Shown: positions 44,206 to 53,883 of the stretch, piece by piece
Position numbering within the stretch: the stretch's first letter is position 1
Layout of the letters: each line of letters starts with the position of its first letter
Assembly (NCBI RefSeq): GCF_900107105.1
Contig: NZ_FNOT01000004.1
Coordinates: 186,001-250,000 of the forward strand
Direction: 5' to 3'
DNA length: 64,000 nt
Source of the DNA: Geodermatophilus africanus
Lineage (GTDB): Bacteria > Actinomycetota > Actinomycetes > Mycobacteriales > Geodermatophilaceae
Made by a program: the position numbers and the translations under genes
Notes under the pieces: model-generated
Seen by the model: the letters and a program-made list of their open reading frames with translations, nothing else
Databases searched by the model: none
Told to the model about the DNA's origin: nothing

Positions 44206-44601
44206 TCAGTGCTCCAGGTCGGTGGCGACCGCGCGCAGCACGGAGGCGACCTTGCGGGCCTCCGGCCGGTCGGGGTGCCGGCCGCGGCGCAGTCCGTTGG
44301 AGACGTCGTCGAGCAGCTTGATCAGGTCCTCGATGATCGGGACGAGCTCGTCGGGCTTCTTGCGGGTCCGCTCGGCGTGCGCCGCGGTCACCGAGGGCAG
44401 CGGGTCGAGCACCCGGACCTGCAGCGCCTGGTCGCCACGGCGGCCCGCGACGATGCCGAACTCCACCCGCTGCCCGGGCTTGAGCTCGCCGGTGCCGGAC
44501 GGGAGGGCGTCCTTGTGCACGAAGACGTCCGGGCCGTCCTCACGGGAGAGGAAGCCGAACCCCTTCTCCGGGTTGAACCACTTGACTCTGCCGGTGGGCA
44601 C
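44206..44601 (-). CDS. cspB: cold-shock domain protein with C-terminal extension
   Basis: A 131-residue protein. Residues 1-67 are a cold-shock OB fold: [20 protein letters not shown] (RNP1 KGFGFL), DVFVHKDAL (RNP2) and [10 protein letters not shown] helical extension of about 60 residues follows ([20 protein letters not shown]). This long form corresponds to Rv0871-like CspB rather than the 67-residue CspA. It binds single-stranded RNA/DNA and is expected to act as an RNA chaperone. The 44602-44870 gap upstream has no gene and may hold a long leader. Confidence 0.9.
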   Translation of the reverse strand: MPTGRVKWFNPEKGFGFLSREDGPDVFVHKDALPSGTGELKPGQRVEFGIVAGRRGDQALQVRVLDPLPSVTAAHAERTRKKPDELVPIIEDLIKLLDDVSNGLRRGRHPDRPEARKVASVLRAVATDLEH

Positions 44602-44870
44602 GTTGATCCCTCAGTCGGTCGCGGGCGGCCCCGGCACCGGGCCGGGAGGACGGTTACGGCTCGGGCGGCCGCTGGACCCACGTTAGTCGTCGCGCCGCGT
44701 CGTCCCACTCCCATTCCGCCCGCCGCTCCCGTGCGCACCCAGCCTGACGCGGTGCCACCCCCGGACCGGCCGCCCGGCCACCCCGACGACCGGTCACGCC
44801 GGCCAACGAGCGGACGCTCCCCGCCGGGCTGCGGCCGGGCCGGCGCCGGTCGCCGGAGGCGCCGCGGTGC

Positions 44871-45440
44871 TCAGTCCGCCCGGACCGGCTGCCCGACGAT
44901 GCCGAGCCGGTCGAGCAGCACGAGGAAGACCGCGGCGAAGTCGTTGTCCTCGACCGACGTGCGCACCCGCTCCCACTCGACCTGCTCGCGCAGCGCCCGG
45001 GCGACCGGCAGCAGCCGCGCGTAGTCGCAGTAGTGCTCGTCCAGGGCCATGAGCTTGGTGACGACGATGTCGGTGGCCTGGAGCACCGGCATGTGCACCG
45101 ACAGCACCGGCATGTCCTCGGCGCGGTCGATGAGGTCCTGCTCCACCGGGATGCCGCAGGTGCGCCACAGGACGTCGACGAACGAGCCGCCCTGCACGAC
45201 CTTGGTCAGCCAGTCCTCGGCCGGGTCGACGACCTCCAGCCCCGCCTCGGCCAGCACCTTGGCGGCCCGCTCGGACTCGGCCGCCGGCACCAGGAAGTCC
45301 GCGTCGTGGTCGGGCTCCGGTGCCCCGCGGACCCAAGCGGCGTAGCCGCCGCAGAGCGCGAAGGGCACGTCGCCCTGTTTCAGCGCGACGGCGACGCGCT
45401 TGAGGAGGTCACGGATCTCGTCGCGGTCCGAGGGCTGCAC
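44871..45440 (-). CDS. nucleotidyltransferase-fold protein
   Basis: A 189-residue protein with the pol-beta-like nucleotidyltransferase signature FALCGGYAAWVRGAPEPDHD followed by ADFLV, i.e. GG-x-W-R and a DxD metal pair near residues 27-46. A VQGGSFVDVLWRTCG strand supplies a third Asp. The C-terminus is helical (LMALDEHYCDYARLLPVARA). It could be an antibiotic- or AbiEii-like nucleotidyltransferase; the substrate is unclear. GTG 45440 has TAGCAG 7 nt upstream. Longer readings upstream run through the divergent gene. Confidence 0.75.
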   Translation of the reverse strand: MQPSDRDEIRDLLKRVAVALKQGDVPFALCGGYAAWVRGAPEPDHDADFLVPAAESERAAKVLAEAGLEVVDPAEDWLTKVVQGGSFVDVLWRTCGIPVEQDLIDRAEDMPVLSVHMPVLQATDIVVTKLMALDEHYCDYARLLPVARALREQVEWERVRTSVEDNDFAAVFLVLLDRLGIVGQPVRAD

Positions 45441-45447
45441 ACAGAAC

Positions 45448-45453
45448 CTGCTA
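45448..45453 (-). promoter_or_regulatory. -10-like box for nucleotidyltransferase gene
   Basis: TAGCAG on the minus strand ends 7 nt before GTG 45440. Confidence 0.35.
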
Positions 45454-45515
45454 CCCGGGGTTCGCCCCCCGGAACACGGCGGTGTGGACGACGGGCCGCG
45501 GGGCACAGCATCCCC

Positions 45516-46289
45516 GTGCGGATCGCGACCTTCAACATCCTCCACGGGCGCTCGCCGGTCGACGACCGCGTCGACGTGGAGCGCCTCGCCGCCGCGGTGA
45601 AGACCCTGGACGCCGACGTGCTCGGGCTGCAGGAGGTCGACCGGGACCAGCCCCGCTCGCTCGGCGCGGACCTCACCGCGGTCGCCGCCGAGGCGATGGG
45701 CGCGGTCGACTCGCAGTTCGTGGCGGCGCTGCACGGCACCCCCGGCGGCACCTGGATGGCCGCCACCGGCGAGGAGCAGCCGGGGTCGGCGACGTACGGG
45801 ATCGCGCTGCTGTCCCGCTACCCGGTGGTGTCCTGGCGGGTCGTCCGGCTGCCCGCGCTGCGCAGCCGGGTCCCCGTGTGGTTCCGCGGCGCCCCGCGGC
45901 CGGTGGTGGTCAGCGACGAGCCGCGGGTGGCCGTCGCCGCCGTCCTCGAGGGGCCGTCGGGCCAGTTCACCGTCTGCAACACCCACCTGTCGTTCGTCCC
46001 GGGCTGGGGCGCGCTGCAGCTGTCGAGGCTGGTCCGCTCGCTGACGGGCACCCGCGAGCCGCTGGTCCTCATGGGGGACCTCAACATGCAGGCCGGCCAG
46101 GCGGTGCGGGTGAGCGGGCTGCGACCCCTGGCCCCGGCGACGACGCCGACCTTCCCGGTCGAGCAGCCGACCCGGCAGCTGGACCACGTGCTGGGCCGCG
46201 GGCGGATCAGTGCGACCGGCCCGGCCGAGGCGGTGCGATTGCCGCTGTCGGACCACCGCGCCCTCGTGGTGCCCTGCGCACCCGCCTGA
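45516..46289 (+). CDS. endonuclease/exonuclease/phosphatase-family protein
   Basis: A 257-residue single-domain metal-dependent phosphodiesterase. The family order is intact: RIATFNILHGR (Asn), DADVLGLQEVDR (Glu), YGIALLSRYPVV, NTHLSF (His), LVLMGDLNMQ (Asp, Asn) and RLPLSDHRALV (Asp, His). No signal peptide. The substrate may be a nucleic acid, a phospholipid or an inositol phosphate. GTG 45516 has CAGCAT 4 nt before it. Divergent from the nucleotidyltransferase gene. The stop abuts repeat copy 10. Confidence 0.88.
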   Translation: MRIATFNILHGRSPVDDRVDVERLAAAVKTLDADVLGLQEVDRDQPRSLGADLTAVAAEAMGAVDSQFVAALHGTPGGTWMAATGEEQPGSATYGIALLSRYPVVSWRVVRLPALRSRVPVWFRGAPRPVVVSDEPRVAVAAVLEGPSGQFTVCNTHLSFVPGWGALQLSRLVRSLTGTREPLVLMGDLNMQAGQAVRVSGLRPLAPATTPTFPVEQPTRQLDHVLGRGRISATGPAEAVRLPLSDHRALVVPCAPA

Positions 46290-46428
46290 GAGGACCCGCC
46301 TGCCCCCACCACTCGGAGAAGGACCCTGTCCTCCTCGTGAAGGACCCCCCTCGCCCCCCGCCACTCGCAGGCTCGCGGCGGGACACTGCAACGGCGCCGC
46401 GGGGCCGGCGGGACCCTGCAGGCGGCCG
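46290..46428 (+). repeat. dispersed stem-loop element, copy 10 (multiply nested)
   Basis: Starts directly after the TGA at 46287-46289 with GAGGACCCGCCTGC. Two further left ends follow (GAAGGACCCTGTCC, then GAAGGACCCCCCTCGC). The shared centre CTCGCAGGCTCGCGGCGGG comes next, then two right-end blocks, the last being GCAGGCGGCC. The outermost left end GCCTGC matches the outermost right end GCAGGC, so the ends pair first-with-last as expected from nesting. Confidence 0.8.
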
Positions 46429-46502
46429 CGTCGTCACCCTGTCCGTCTCGCGGGGGGTGCGGGACCATGCACGGCAGGACGAGCCCAGTGCGGGAGACGG
46501 GC

Positions 46503-47018
46503 ATGGACGAGCGCACAGCACCGCCGCTGACGATCGTGCGGCCGGGTGAGGGCCGCGTCGCGGACCTCGGGGACGGTCCGGGTGTCGCGTTCAAGCTGTG
46601 GGGCGAGGACACCGGCGGCTCCATCGCGGTGGTGGAGCACCCGTTCGCCGTCGGTACCTACGTGTCGGCCCACCTGCACACGCGCGAGGACGAGTACTCG
46701 GTCGTCACCGAGGGCGAGATCGGCTTCCGCTCGGGGGACCGCGAGGTGGTCCTGGGCCCCGGCGGCTACATCACCAAGCCCCGCGGCGAGCTGCACGCCA
46801 TGTGGAACGCCGGCTCCGCGCCCGCCCGCATGATCGAGATCATCAGCCCGGCGGGGTTCGAGCGCTTCTTCCGTGACGTGGCCGACCTCGCGGCCACCGG
46901 GGAGACCGAGATCGCGGCGTTCGTCGCGCTCGCCGAGGCGTACGGCCTCCAGTTCGCCGAGCCGGAGTGGCAGGCCGACGTCATTCGCCGCTACGGCCTG
47001 ACCCCGCCGTCCTGGTGA
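46503..47018 (+). CDS. cupin-domain protein
   Basis: A 171-residue protein. The cupin barrel has motif 1 VSAHLHTREDEYSVVTEGE (His-x-His, Glu) near residues 49-67 and motif 2 GGYITKPRGELHAMWNAG near 83-100, so the metal ligands are present. The last 60 residues are helical (FAEPEWQADVIRRYGL). The reaction is unknown; such small cupins include isomerases and dioxygenases. GGGAGACGGG precedes ATG 46503; ATG 46467 is an in-frame alternative. Confidence 0.85.
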   Translation: MDERTAPPLTIVRPGEGRVADLGDGPGVAFKLWGEDTGGSIAVVEHPFAVGTYVSAHLHTREDEYSVVTEGEIGFRSGDREVVLGPGGYITKPRGELHAMWNAGSAPARMIEIISPAGFERFFRDVADLAATGETEIAAFVALAEAYGLQFAEPEWQADVIRRYGLTPPSW

Positions 47019-47107
47019 TCGCCCGTCCCGGGTGCTGTACCGCGGGACCTGCCGGTCGCGATCTCGACTCCGAGCGGGGGTGACCCTCGAGGTGCCTGGC
47101 TCCGCAC

Positions 47108-48763
47108 TCAGGCGTTGCGGACGGCGGCGGCGCTCTCCAGCCCGAGTTCCCGGACCGACACCTGGCGCATCTCGACCTTGCGCACCTTGCCGGTGACCGT
47201 CATGGGGAAGGCCTCGACGACCTTGACGTAGCGGGGCACCTTGTAGTGGGCCAGCTTGCCGGCGCAGAACTCGCGCAGCGCCTCGGGCGTGAGCGGCTCG
47301 GCGCCCTCGCGCAGCCGCACCCAGGCCATCAGCTCCTCGCCGAAGCGCTCGTCGGGCACCCCGATGACCTGGGCGTCGACGACGTCGGGGTGGGTGTACA
47401 GGAACTCCTCGACCTCGCGCGGGTACACGTTCTCCCCGCCGCGGATGACCATGTCCTTGATCCGGCCGACGATGTTGAGGTAGCCCTCGGCGTCCATCAC
47501 CGCGAGGTCGCCGGTGTGCATCCACCGGGCGGCGTCGATGACCTCGGCGGTCTTCTCCGGCTCCTCCCAGTAGCCCAGCATCACCGAGTAGCCGCGGGTG
47601 CAGAACTCCCCCGGCGTGCCGCGGGGCACGGTCAGCCCGGTGGCGGGGTCGACGACCTTGACCTCCAGGTGCGGGTGCACCCGCCCGACGGTGGAGGTGC
47701 GCCGGTCCAGGTCGTCGTCCGCGCCGGTCTGGGTCGACACCGGCGAGGTCTCGGTCATCCCGTAGCAGATGGTCACCTCGGTCATGCCCATCTCCGCGAC
47801 CACCCGCTTCATCACCTCCACCGGGCACGGCGACCCGGCCATGATGCCGGTGCGCAGGGTGGAGAGGTCGTAGGAGGCGAAGTCCGGCAGCGCCAGCTCG
47901 GCGATGAACATCGTCGGGACGCCGTACAGCGAGGTGCACCGCTCGTCGGCCACCGCCTGCAGCGTGGCGGCCGGGTCGAAGCCGGGCGCGGGGATGACCA
48001 TCGTGGCGCCGTGCGAGGTGGCCGCGAGGTTGCCCATGCCCATGCCGAAGCAGTGGTAGTAGGGCACGGGGATGCAGATCCGGTCGGCCTCGGTGTAGCG
48101 GCAGCCCTCGCCGACGAAGAAGCCGTTGTTGAGCAGGTTGTGGTGGGTGAGGGTGGCGCCTTTGGGGAAGCCGGTCGTGCCCGAGGTGTACTGGATGTTG
48201 ATCGGGTCGTCGGCCGACAGCCGGGTCTCCCGCTCGGCCAGCCGGCCGCGGTCGCCGGCCCGGCCGGTGGCCACCAGCTGCTCCCACTCCGGGGAGCCGA
48301 GGAAGACGACCTCGCGCAGGCGGGGGCACTGTCCACGGACCTCGCCGACCATCGCGCGGTAGTCGCTGGTCTTGAACTCCGGCGCGCTGACGAGCACCGA
48401 GATGCCGGCCTGCTGAAGCACGTAGGCCAGCTCGTGCGTGCGGTAGGCCGGGTTGATGTTGACCATGATCGCGCCGAGCTTGGCCGTCGCGTACTGCACG
48501 AACGCCCACTCCGCGCAGTTGGGCGCCCAGATGCCGACCCGGTCGCCCTTGGCCACACCCAGCGCGTCGAGCCCGAGGGCGACCGCGTCGACCTCGGCGA
48601 CGAACTCCGGGTAGGAGAAGCGGCGACCGGTGGCGCACTCGACGAGCGCCTCGTGGTCGCCCACCCGCGCCACCGTCCGGTCGAGGTTGGCACCGATGGT
48701 GTCCCCGAGGAGGGGGACGGCCGAGGTGCCACTGCTGTAGGACGGCAGCGCGGGCGTCGTCAT
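47108..48763 (-). CDS. acyl-CoA synthetase (AMP-binding, FadD-like)
   Basis: A 551-residue adenylate-forming ligase that activates carboxylic acids to CoA thioesters. The P-loop-like [20 protein letters not shown] is near 188, [12 protein letters not shown] near 332, [20 protein letters not shown] near 420, [20 protein letters not shown] after it, and the catalytic Lys is in [14 protein letters not shown] near 528. Overall it is typical of medium- or long-chain FadD enzymes. A small gene ends 2 nt upstream, so the two share a transcript. Substrate chain length unknown. Confidence 0.93.
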   Translation of the reverse strand: MTTPALPSYSSGTSAVPLLGDTIGANLDRTVARVGDHEALVECATGRRFSYPEFVAEVDAVALGLDALGVAKGDRVGIWAPNCAEWAFVQYATAKLGAIMVNINPAYRTHELAYVLQQAGISVLVSAPEFKTSDYRAMVGEVRGQCPRLREVVFLGSPEWEQLVATGRAGDRGRLAERETRLSADDPINIQYTSGTTGFPKGATLTHHNLLNNGFFVGEGCRYTEADRICIPVPYYHCFGMGMGNLAATSHGATMVIPAPGFDPAATLQAVADERCTSLYGVPTMFIAELALPDFASYDLSTLRTGIMAGSPCPVEVMKRVVAEMGMTEVTICYGMTETSPVSTQTGADDDLDRRTSTVGRVHPHLEVKVVDPATGLTVPRGTPGEFCTRGYSVMLGYWEEPEKTAEVIDAARWMHTGDLAVMDAEGYLNIVGRIKDMVIRGGENVYPREVEEFLYTHPDVVDAQVIGVPDERFGEELMAWVRLREGAEPLTPEALREFCAGKLAHYKVPRYVKVVEAFPMTVTGKVRKVEMRQVSVRELGLESAAAVRNA

Positions 48764-48765
48764 GG

Positions 48766-48981
48766 CTACTCGCCCGCCTGCAGCCCGGCCCGGTTCGGCT
48801 TGTCGGTCGGGTGGGCGTACCGGAGGCGGCTGGCCGGCAGCGGGAAGTCGTGGTCCTCACCGAACGGCGACAGCGGGCCGGCCGACTCCGCGAGGAACTC
48901 GCTCACGGGGGCGCCGCCGTCGTCCGACTGACCCCACGTGGGCTCGATCAGGTGGTCGTGCTTCGGGTTCCGCTTGGCCAT
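48766..48981 (-). CDS. 71-residue polar protein upstream of acyl-CoA ligase
   Basis: A small soluble protein starting [20 protein letters not shown] and ending [17 protein letters not shown], rich in Pro, Asp and Gly and without hydrophobic helices, so probably partly disordered. No family recognised. A GGAGG site lies 10 nt before the ATG, and the stop is 2 nt from the ligase start, which suggests translational coupling. The codon pattern is as GC-rich as its neighbours. I believe it is real but cannot name a function. Confidence 0.65.
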   Translation of the reverse strand: MAKRNPKHDHLIEPTWGQSDDGGAPVSEFLAESAGPLSPFGEDHDFPLPASRLRYAHPTDKPNRAGLQAGE

Positions 48982-49095
48982 GTCGCCGTGTCCTCCGTTG
49001 TGCTCCTCGCGCGCGCACCGCCCGGTGCCCGCGTCCGTCGTGCATCTTGACGGATGGGGTACCCCGGATGCACGCAGTACGCCCCTTGCGCCGGG

Positions 49096-49623
49096 TCAGT
49101 GCGAACGCACCGCCCGGGCGCCGTAGACGGTCGGGAGGCCGTCCGCGGTGAGCACCCACTCCCGCGGCCCGACGGGGGCGGCGCGCACCACCGCGTCGTG
49201 CAGCTGCTGGACGGCGCGGGTGCGCCACACCGCGGTGCTGGTCAGACGCAGCCGCACCGGGTCGGCCGTGGGGTCGAGCTCGTCGTAGCCCTCGGGCTCG
49301 AAGGACAGCACCGCCGGGCCCGCGATCCGCAGCACGCCGGTCCGCCACGGCTGGGCCTGCAGCGCCCGCCGCCACCGGTGGTGGCGGACCAGCGCGCCGG
49401 CGCCGGCGCCGGCGGCCACCGTCCCCACCATGACCAGGGAGAGGACGACGAGGCCGGCCAGGGGCACCCGCTGCCCGGAGTCCCGGGCGATGGCGACCGC
49501 GGCGGTGGCCAGCAGCACCCCGAGGACGACGGCGATCACCCCGCCGGCCAGCCAGCGCAGCGCCCCCGCCTGGTAGCCGGTCAGCGCGGCGCGGGTCTGC
49601 GGGTCGTCGGCGGCCGGAGTCAC
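49096..49623 (-). CDS. membrane protein of unknown function
   Basis: A 175-residue protein. Two N-terminal transmembrane helices (LRWLAGGVIAVVLGVLLATA and PLAGLVVLSLVMVGTVAAGA) are followed by a cytosolic beta-rich part with RWRRALQAQPWRTGVLRIAG and RLRLTSTAVWRTRAVQQLHD. The layout resembles small PH-like membrane proteins but I cannot assign a family. GTG 49623 is divergent from the helicase-associated gene 52 nt away. The gap 48982-49095 holds no gene. Confidence 0.65.
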   Translation of the reverse strand: MTPAADDPQTRAALTGYQAGALRWLAGGVIAVVLGVLLATAAVAIARDSGQRVPLAGLVVLSLVMVGTVAAGAGAGALVRHHRWRRALQAQPWRTGVLRIAGPAVLSFEPEGYDELDPTADPVRLRLTSTAVWRTRAVQQLHDAVVRAAPVGPREWVLTADGLPTVYGARAVRSH

Positions 49624-49662
49624 GCTCCCATGCTGGCAGGGGCGTCGGCCCGGACGGCGTCG

Positions 49663-49668
49663 TAACGT
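49663..49668 (+). promoter_or_regulatory. -10-like box, leaderless helicase-associated gene
   Basis: TAACGT ends 7 nt before ATG 49676, the clearest extended -10 (GTAACGT) in the window. Confidence 0.5.
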
Positions 49669-49675
49669 GGACCGG

Positions 49676-51922
49676 ATGTCCTCGCCAGCCCCCGCGACGC
49701 TCGCCTCCTGGCTGCGCACCCGCAGCGACGAGCAGCTCGCTGCGCTGCTGGCCGCCCGGCCCGACGTGGCCCGCCCCGCGCCGTCCGACGTCGTCGCCCT
49801 CGCCAGCCGGCTGGCCGTGCCCGTGTCGGTCGACCGCGCCCTCGACGAGCTCGACGCCGCCACCCTGCAGGTGCTCGACGTGGTGCTGCTCGCCGACACC
49901 GGCGGCGTCGACGCCGCCGACCTGCCCGCCGCGCTTCCTGCGGTGCCCGACGACGTGCTCGAGGCCGCCGTCGACCGGCTCACCACCCGCGCGCTGCTGT
50001 GGGGGGACGACGTGCTGCACGCCCCCGAGCCGGTGCGCCGCGCCGTCCGCCACCCGGCCGGCCTGGGACGGCGGGCGGGTGAGCTGCGGCTGACCCTGCC
50101 GGCGGACCTGCCGAAGGCGCTGGCCGAGCTGCCGGCCGAGGAGTACCTCGTGCTCGAGCGGCTGGCCGGCGAACGGCCGGTGGGCCACCTCCCGGACGCC
50201 GACGGGCGCGCCGACTCCCCCGCCCGCCGGCTGCTGCAGCGCGGGCTGCTGGCCCGCATCGACGCGCTGAACGTCGAGCTGCCCCGCGAGATCGGGCTGC
50301 AGCTGCGTGGCAGCCTGCCGTTTGGCCCGCCGCGGGTGCGCCCCGAGCCGGCCGTCGTGGAGCGCGACCCGGCCGTCGTCGACCGGCAGGCCGCCGGGGC
50401 CGCGATGGAGGCGATCGGGCGGGTCGGGGAGCTGCTGACGCTGCTCGAGGAGGAGCCGGCCGGGCTGCTGCGCAGCGGCGGCATCGGCGTCCGCGACCAG
50501 AAGCGGCTGGCCCGCGCCCTGCACGTCCCCGAGCCCGAGGCCGGCTGGCTGCTCGAGCTGGCGCACGCGGCCGGCCTGCTCGACGTCGGCGGCCCGCACC
50601 GCGACGAGTGGCTGCCCACGCGCGCGTTCGACCTGTGGCGCGAGCAGGAGCTGCCCGACCGGTGGGCGACGCTGGCCGCCGGCTGGCTGGCCGCCGTCCG
50701 GCTGCCCTCGCTCGCCGGGCAGCGCGACGTCTCCGGCAAGGCGGTCAACGCGCTCTCCCCCGACCTGGTGCGGCACACCGCGCCGGCAATCCGCCGCTCG
50801 GCGCTGGCCGCGCTGGCGGAGTACCGGCCCGGCCGCGGCGTGGCCGCCGACGACCTGGTCGCGCTGCTGCGCTGGCGCACCCCGCGGCGGGCCGACCGGC
50901 TCGCCCCGGTGCCCGACCTGCTGGCCGAGGCCGCGCGGCTGGGCGTCGTCGTCGGCGGGGTGCTCTCCGGCGGCGGGCGCGGGCTGATGGCCACCGGGGA
51001 GGACGGCGCCGCCGACGCGATGCGCGGGCTGCTGCCCGACCCGGTCGACCACGTGCTGGCCCAGCCCGACCTGTCGCTGGTGGCGCCCGGCCCGCTGGTC
51101 GCCGAGCTCGCCGACACCCTCGCCGTCGTCGCCGACGTCGAGTCCTCGGGCGGGGCGACGGTCTTCCGGGTGTCGGAGGGCAGCGTGCGCCGCGCCCTGG
51201 ACGCCGGCTGGTCGGCCACCGACCTGCACGAGTTCTTCGCCCGCGCCTCCCGGACCCCGGTCCCCCAGGCTCTCGACTACCTGGTGGACGACGTCGCCCG
51301 CCAGCACGGCCGGCTGCGGGTGGGCGCGATCGAGAGCTACGTGCGCTCCGACGACCACGGGCTGCTCTCGCAGGTGCTCAACGACCGGCGCACGGCGTCG
51401 GCCGAGCTGCGGCGGCTGGCCCCCGGGGTGCTGGTCAGCGGGCTGGGCGCCGACGAGGTGCTGACGGTGCTGCGCGAGGCGGGCTACGCCCCGGCCGGCG
51501 AGTCGCCCGGCGGCACCGTGCTCACCCGCCCGCCGGCCCGGCCGCGCGCCGCGGGCCGCCGTCCCGGCGGGTCGGCCCCGCAGGCGCCGCGGCCGCTGAC
51601 CTGCGACGAGCTGGCCGCCACGGTGCGGGAGATCCGGGCCGGAGACGCCGCCCTGGCCGCCCGCCGCGGGGAGGCGGTGCGGCAGGTCCCCGGGGTCACC
51701 ACGGCCGGGACGCTGGAGCTGCTGTCGCGGGCGGTACGCGAGGGCGTGCCGGTGTGGTTGGGCTACGTCGACGCCCAGGGCAGCGGCAGCCAGCGCGTCG
51801 TCCAGCCGGTGTCGCTGGCCGGCGGCTTCCTGCAGGGCTACGACGAGCGCCGCCGGGAGAGCCGCACCTTCGCCGTCCACCGGATCACCTCAGTGGCGCT
51901 GGTGGAGGACGACGCCGGCTGA
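49676..51922 (+). CDS. helicase C-terminal/XPB-associated protein with WYL-like domain
   Basis: A 748-residue protein of the actinobacterial family that accompanies XPB helicase (Rv0862c-like, from memory). The first 300 residues are winged-helix-like (LASWLRTRSDEQLAALLAAR, LDELDAATLQVLDVVLLADT). The middle has LLPDPVDHVLAQPDLSLVAP and SVRRALDAGWSATDLHEFFA, typical of the helicase-associated XPB/Ssl2-like domain. The end (about 690-748) has VPVWLGYVDAQGSGSQRVVQ and FAVHRITSVAL, a WYL-like ligand-binding fold. It lacks helicase motifs and is likely a partner or regulator of XPB, encoded 205 nt downstream. Confidence 0.85.
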   Translation: MSSPAPATLASWLRTRSDEQLAALLAARPDVARPAPSDVVALASRLAVPVSVDRALDELDAATLQVLDVVLLADTGGVDAADLPAALPAVPDDVLEAAVDRLTTRALLWGDDVLHAPEPVRRAVRHPAGLGRRAGELRLTLPADLPKALAELPAEEYLVLERLAGERPVGHLPDADGRADSPARRLLQRGLLARIDALNVELPREIGLQLRGSLPFGPPRVRPEPAVVERDPAVVDRQAAGAAMEAIGRVGELLTLLEEEPAGLLRSGGIGVRDQKRLARALHVPEPEAGWLLELAHAAGLLDVGGPHRDEWLPTRAFDLWREQELPDRWATLAAGWLAAVRLPSLAGQRDVSGKAVNALSPDLVRHTAPAIRRSALAALAEYRPGRGVAADDLVALLRWRTPRRADRLAPVPDLLAEAARLGVVVGGVLSGGGRGLMATGEDGAADAMRGLLPDPVDHVLAQPDLSLVAPGPLVAELADTLAVVADVESSGGATVFRVSEGSVRRALDAGWSATDLHEFFARASRTPVPQALDYLVDDVARQHGRLRVGAIESYVRSDDHGLLSQVLNDRRTASAELRRLAPGVLVSGLGADEVLTVLREAGYAPAGESPGGTVLTRPPARPRAAGRRPGGSAPQAPRPLTCDELAATVREIRAGDAALAARRGEAVRQVPGVTTAGTLELLSRAVREGVPVWLGYVDAQGSGSQRVVQPVSLAGGFLQGYDERRRESRTFAVHRITSVALVEDDAG

Positions 51923-52126
51923 GGGCTCGAGCCGCGCGACCGCCGGAGGTCGCGCCGGCCGGTGTGCACGCGGTGTGGTCTCGCTGGCCCGGGAGACCAC
52001 CGCCGGCGCACAGCCGGGCACGGGACCGGTGTGGCCGGCGGTCGGGGAAGGACCTGTCGTCCGCCGTGGTTACCGTGTCGGAGGCCCGCGTGGCCGCCGT
52101 CCCCCTCCCCCTGCCGAGAGGTACCC

Positions 52127-53812
52127 GTGTCTGACGGCCCCCTGATCGTCCAGTCGGACAAGACGCTGCTGCTCGAGGTCGACCACCCCGCCGCCCGCGA
52201 CTGCCGCGCGGCGATCGCGCCGTTCGCGGAGCTAGAGCGCTCGCCCGAGCACGTGCACACCTACCGCGTGACGCCGCTGGCGCTGTGGAACGCGCGCGCC
52301 GCCGGGCACGACGCCGAGCAGGTCGTCGACGCGCTGGTCCGCCACTCGCGCTACCCGGTGCCGCACGCGCTGCTGGTCGACATCGCCGACACGATGGACC
52401 GCTTCGGCCGGCTGACCCTGCAGAACGACCCGGTGCACGGGCTGGTGCTCACCAGCTCCGACCGGGCGGTGCTGGAGGAGGTCAGCCGCAGCAAGAAGGT
52501 CGCCTCGATGCTGGGCGTGCGGATCGACGACGACACGGTCGTCGTCCACCCCTCGGAGCGGGGCCGGCTCAAGCAGGCGCTGCTGAAGGTCGGCTGGCCG
52601 GCCGAGGACCTCGCCGGCTACGTCGACGGTCAGGCGCACCCGATCGAGCTCGACCAGTCGAACTGGCACCTGCGCGACTACCAGCAGGAGGCCGTCGAGG
52701 GCTTCTGGGCCGGCGGCTCCGGCGTCGTCGTGCTGCCCTGTGGTGCCGGCAAGACGCTCGTCGGCGCCGCGGCGATGGCCGAGGCGAAGGCGACGACGCT
52801 GATCCTGGTGACCAACACCGTCGCCGGCCGGCAGTGGAAGCGCGAGCTGATCGCCCGCACCTCGCTGACCGAGGACGAGATCGGCGAGTACTCCGGCGAG
52901 CGCAAGGAGATCCGCCCGGTCACCATCGCGACCTACCAGGTGATCACCACCCGCCGGAAGGGCGAGTACCGGCACCTGGACCTGTTCGACGCGCAGGACT
53001 GGGGCCTGATCGTCTACGACGAGGTGCACCTGCTGCCCGCGCCGATCTTCCGGCTCACCGCCGACCTGCAGTCGCGTCGCCGGCTGGGGCTCACCGCGAC
53101 GCTCGTGCGCGAGGACGGCCGCGAGGACGACGTCTTCTCCCTGATCGGCCCGAAGCGCTACGACGCCCCGTGGCGCGACATCGAGGCCCAGGGCTACATC
53201 GCGCCGGCCGAGTGCATCGAGGTGCGGGTGTCCCTCGACGACGATGAGCGGATGACCTACGCGGTCGCCGAGCCCGAGGAGCGGTACCGGATCGCCGCGA
53301 CCGCGACCTCGAAGCTGCCGGTGATCCGCCGGGTGCTCGACCGGCACCCGGACGAGCAGAAGCTGGTCATCGGCGCCTACCTCGACCAGCTCGACGAGCT
53401 CGGCCGGGCGCTCGACGCCCCGGTCATCCAGGGCTCGACGACCAACCGGGAGCGGGAGAAGCTCTTCGACGCCTTCCGCGCCGGGGAGGTCAAGACCCTG
53501 GTGGTGTCCAAGGTCGCCAACTTCTCGATCGACCTGCCCGAGGCCGCGGTCGCCGTCCAGGTGTCGGGGACGTTCGGCTCACGGCAGGAGGAGGCCCAGC
53601 GGCTCGGCCGGGTACTGCGCCCCAAGGCCGACGGCCGGCAGGCGCACTTCTACACCGTGGTCAGCCGCGACACCCTCGACGCCGAGTATGCCGCCCACCG
53701 GCAGCGCTTCCTGGCCGAGCAGGGCTACGCGTACACGATCGTCGACGCCGCCGACCTGGCCGGCCCCGGTGAGGTCAACGGCCCCGACTGGGCGGACGAG
53801 CCGGCCGACTGA
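52127..53812 (+). CDS. XPB/ERCC3-type DNA helicase
   Basis: A 561-residue SF2 3'-5' helicase. An N-terminal damage-recognition-like domain (about 1-170) precedes Walker A VVVLPCGAGKTLVG (about 204), motif II YDEVHLLPA (about 297), motif III RRLGLTATLVREDGRED, which includes the RED motif of XPB, and motif VI GSRQEEAQRLGRVLRP. GAGAGG precedes the GTG start; readings further upstream are not conserved. Bacterial XPB has been linked to repair and strand annealing in mycobacteria. Acts with the gene upstream. Confidence 0.93.
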   Translation: MSDGPLIVQSDKTLLLEVDHPAARDCRAAIAPFAELERSPEHVHTYRVTPLALWNARAAGHDAEQVVDALVRHSRYPVPHALLVDIADTMDRFGRLTLQNDPVHGLVLTSSDRAVLEEVSRSKKVASMLGVRIDDDTVVVHPSERGRLKQALLKVGWPAEDLAGYVDGQAHPIELDQSNWHLRDYQQEAVEGFWAGGSGVVVLPCGAGKTLVGAAAMAEAKATTLILVTNTVAGRQWKRELIARTSLTEDEIGEYSGERKEIRPVTIATYQVITTRRKGEYRHLDLFDAQDWGLIVYDEVHLLPAPIFRLTADLQSRRRLGLTATLVREDGREDDVFSLIGPKRYDAPWRDIEAQGYIAPAECIEVRVSLDDDERMTYAVAEPEERYRIAATATSKLPVIRRVLDRHPDEQKLVIGAYLDQLDELGRALDAPVIQGSTTNREREKLFDAFRAGEVKTLVVSKVANFSIDLPEAAVAVQVSGTFGSRQEEAQRLGRVLRPKADGRQAHFYTVVSRDTLDAEYAAHRQRFLAEQGYAYTIVDAADLAGPGEVNGPDWADEPAD

Positions 53813-53883
53813 GCGCGGGTGCCGGCGTCTGCAGCAGCGACAGGCGGGGTGGAGTGAGCAAGCGGCCGACGGCGGGCGTTCAT

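Noticed and set aside
44871-46391. A 506-codon minus-strand frame extending the nucleotidyltransferase gene
   Set aside because: The upstream 317 codons are antisense to the endonuclease/phosphatase gene; GTG 45440 with a -10-like box is a better start.
51962-52126. A 55-codon N-terminal extension of XPB
   Set aside because: The extension is low-complexity and lies before a GAGAGG ribosome site and GTG 52127, where XPB similarity begins.
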